Under the pieces are notes generated by a model. The model was not told the DNA's origin. It did not search any database and worked only from the letters and a program-made list of their open reading frames with translations. Position numbers and translations under genes: made by a program. From Niveispirillum sp. (GTDB lineage Bacteria > Pseudomonadota > Alphaproteobacteria > Azospirillales > Azospirillaceae), in assembly GCA_016463045.1 (NCBI GenBank), contig JAEMSB010000037.1, positions 7,753 through 15,898 on the forward strand: a stretch of 8,146 nucleotides of DNA. Reading direction: 5' to 3'. This document shows, piece by piece, positions 7,422 through 8,146 of this stretch (position 1 is its first letter; each line of letters starts with the position of its first letter).

Positions 7422-7451
7422 ACCCCGGTTCCGCGAGGAGCCGGGGTTTTT
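7422..7451 (+). terminator. Rho-independent terminator of the rml operon
   Basis: An 11-bp stem (7422-7432 with 7437-7447, one G-T pair) closes a GCGA tetraloop of the GNRA class and runs straight into a T-tract (7447-7451). It lies 58 bp after the rmlD stop and separates the rml operon from the DUF983 unit. Confidence 0.92.
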
Positions 7452-7515
7452 CTTTGGCCTGCGACAAGCTGACCTGGGACTCATGGGCATCGCAGGCGTA
7501 TGGATAGTGAAGACA

Positions 7516-7546
7516 CCATACAATTCAGATTGTATGGCCATACAAT
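7516..7546 (+). promoter_or_regulatory. Probable operator: three 9-bp half-sites before the DUF983-MocR unit
   Basis: The half-site CCATACAAT occurs at 7516-7524 and 7538-7546, and its exact inverse ATTGTATGG lies between them at 7529-7537. The first pair has a 4-base spacer (TCAG). The second pair abuts, making an uninterrupted 18-bp perfect palindrome (7529-7546). The two direct copies start 22 bp apart, about two helical turns. The array ends 16 bp before the DUF983 start codon. TACAAT within the first half-site (7519-7524) could be a -10 element, which would make this a repressor site, but no good -35 is visible. The likely ligand is the MocR-type regulator encoded in the same unit; that assignment is inference. 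Confidence 0.7.
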
Positions 7547-7562
7547 GTGGAGGTGCCGGATC

Positions 7563-7961
7563 ATGGCCACCCATAAGAAAATCGACTTTTCCACCACACC
7601 ATTCGGGCTGGGCATCCGGGGGTTGTGCCCGCATTGCCGGCAGGGAAACATCTTCGCGGGCTATCTGGCGCTGGCCAAGAATTGTTCGCAGTGCGGGTTG
7701 GACCTGTCCTTTGCCGATCCGGCGGACGGGCCGGCCTTTTTCACCATGTCGATTGTCAGTTTCCCGCTGACGGGGTTTGCGGTGTGGCAGGAACTGGCGT
7801 TCCAGGCACCCTATTGGGTGCATCTGTTCACCACCCTCCCCGTATCGATGCTGTCGGTGATGGCGCTGCTGCGGCCATTGAAGGGCTGGCTGGTCTGTGC
7901 CCAGTATATGAACAAGGCAGAGCAGGGGCGGTTGGATGAAGATGGGGATGAGCAGGGCTGA
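7563..7961 (+). CDS. DUF983 family zinc-ribbon membrane protein
   Basis: This is a 132-residue protein of unknown function. The N-terminal cytoplasmic part holds a zinc-ribbon-like pair: CPHC (22-25) and CSQCG (41-45). It is followed by DPADGPAFF, the usual DUF983 lead-in to the first membrane helix (about 58-78). A second helix spans about 84-103 and ends in RPLKGW, also typical of the family. Family members in alphaproteobacteria often lie near cytochrome oxidase genes; none are seen here. I chose the ATG at 7563 because GGAGGTG (7549-7555) sits at a proper distance and the family homology starts here. The frame extends upstream to 7500, but that would run through the operator and add sequence unlike the family. 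Its TGA overlaps the start of the downstream regulator by one base, so both are probably co-transcribed and translationally coupled. Confidence 0.88.
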   Translation: MATHKKIDFSTTPFGLGIRGLCPHCRQGNIFAGYLALAKNCSQCGLDLSFADPADGPAFFTMSIVSFPLTGFAVWQELAFQAPYWVHLFTTLPVSMLSVMALLRPLKGWLVCAQYMNKAEQGRLDEDGDEQG

Positions 7962-8146
7962 TGGCTGACTGGGTTCCGCCGACGCTGCCGCCGGGCGGGG
8001 CGCTGTACCGCGCCATTGCCGACGCCATCGCCATGGATATCGCGTCGGGCGCGCTGACACCCGGCATGCGCCTGCCGCCGCATCGCAAGCTGGCCGACGC
8101 CTTGGGCGTTGACCTGACGACCGTGACGCGCGCCTATGCCGATGCG
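7961..8146 (+). CDS. GntR-family, probably MocR-type, transcriptional regulator; 3'-truncated by window edge
   Basis: Only the first 62 residues are in the window. They form a GntR-type winged helix-turn-helix: LYRAIADAIAMDIASG (15-30), then PGMRLPPHRKLADALGV (34-50) and TTVTRAYADA (53-62). The LPPHR-LADALGV-TVTRAY pattern is typical of MocR regulators, which carry a C-terminal pyridoxal-phosphate-binding, aminotransferase-like domain. That domain would lie past the right edge and is not seen here. The start ATG overlaps the DUF983 stop (TGATG), with no strong ribosome site of its own, so translation is probably coupled. MocR proteins bind repeated half-sites, often in direct orientation, which fits the array at 7516-7546. 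GntR membership is firm; the MocR subtype is likely. Confidence 0.85.
   Translation, partial: MADWVPPTLPPGGALYRAIADAIAMDIASGALTPGMRLPPHRKLADALGVDLTTVTRAYADA

Noticed and set aside
7366..7770. Plus-strand open frame beginning just after rmlD
   Set aside because: It reads through the REP-like unit, the terminator and the operator, and then overlaps DUF983 out of frame. No credible start or domain.
6942..8060. Minus-strand open frame of about 370 codons
   Set aside because: It runs through rmlD, the terminator, the operator, DUF983 and the MocR start. The translation is Pro/Arg-rich without a family match, and it crosses several independent functional elements.

Overview
The window looks like chromosomal DNA from a GC-rich alphaproteobacterium. 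The cues are the codon usage, a TonB-dependent receptor of the type common in sphingomonads and Azospirillaceae-like bacteria, a DUF983 zinc-ribbon membrane protein, and a MocR-type regulator. The genus cannot be fixed from the sequence, and the placement is an inference. Both ends cut a gene: the left edge truncates a TonB receptor and the right edge truncates a GntR/MocR regulator.

Layout. (1) 1-2007 (+): 3' part of a TonB-dependent outer-membrane receptor. It ends at a strong, perfectly paired terminator (2027-2062), followed by a head-to-head pair of REP-like palindromic units (2067-2157). (2) 2152-3744 (-): a complete periplasmic substrate-binding protein very close to DppA (dipeptide ABC importer), convergent with the receptor. 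No permease or ATPase genes are visible. (3) 3745-3952: divergent intergenic region with a weak candidate promoter for the next operon. (4) 3953-7363 (+): complete dTDP-L-rhamnose operon in the order rmlC-rmlB-rmlA-rmlD, tightly packed (23-bp gap, 1-bp overlap, 5-bp gap). It is closed by another REP-like unit (7371-7410) and an intrinsic terminator (7422-7451). (5) 7563-8146 (+): a DUF983 membrane protein whose stop overlaps the start of a MocR-type regulator (stop/start TGATG). The pair is preceded by three 9-bp half-sites in inverted/direct arrangement (7516-7546) that look like an operator.

How the genes work together. RmlA joins glucose-1-phosphate to dTTP. RmlB dehydrates the product, RmlC epimerises it and RmlD reduces it to dTDP-L-rhamnose, the donor for O-antigen, exopolysaccharide or glycan rhamnosylation; no glycosyltransferase lies in the window. 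The receptor and the DppA-like protein are both nutrient-uptake components, but they are convergent and not co-transcribed, so a shared substrate is speculation. The DUF983-MocR pair is a separate unit, probably autoregulated through the half-site array.

Most of the window is well-understood biology. The parts that merit a second look are the half-site array before DUF983-MocR, the coupling of those two genes, the repeated palindromic units at operon ends, and a shortened ligand-site loop in the DppA-like protein. I see no tRNA, rRNA, CRISPR array, insertion sequence or phage gene.
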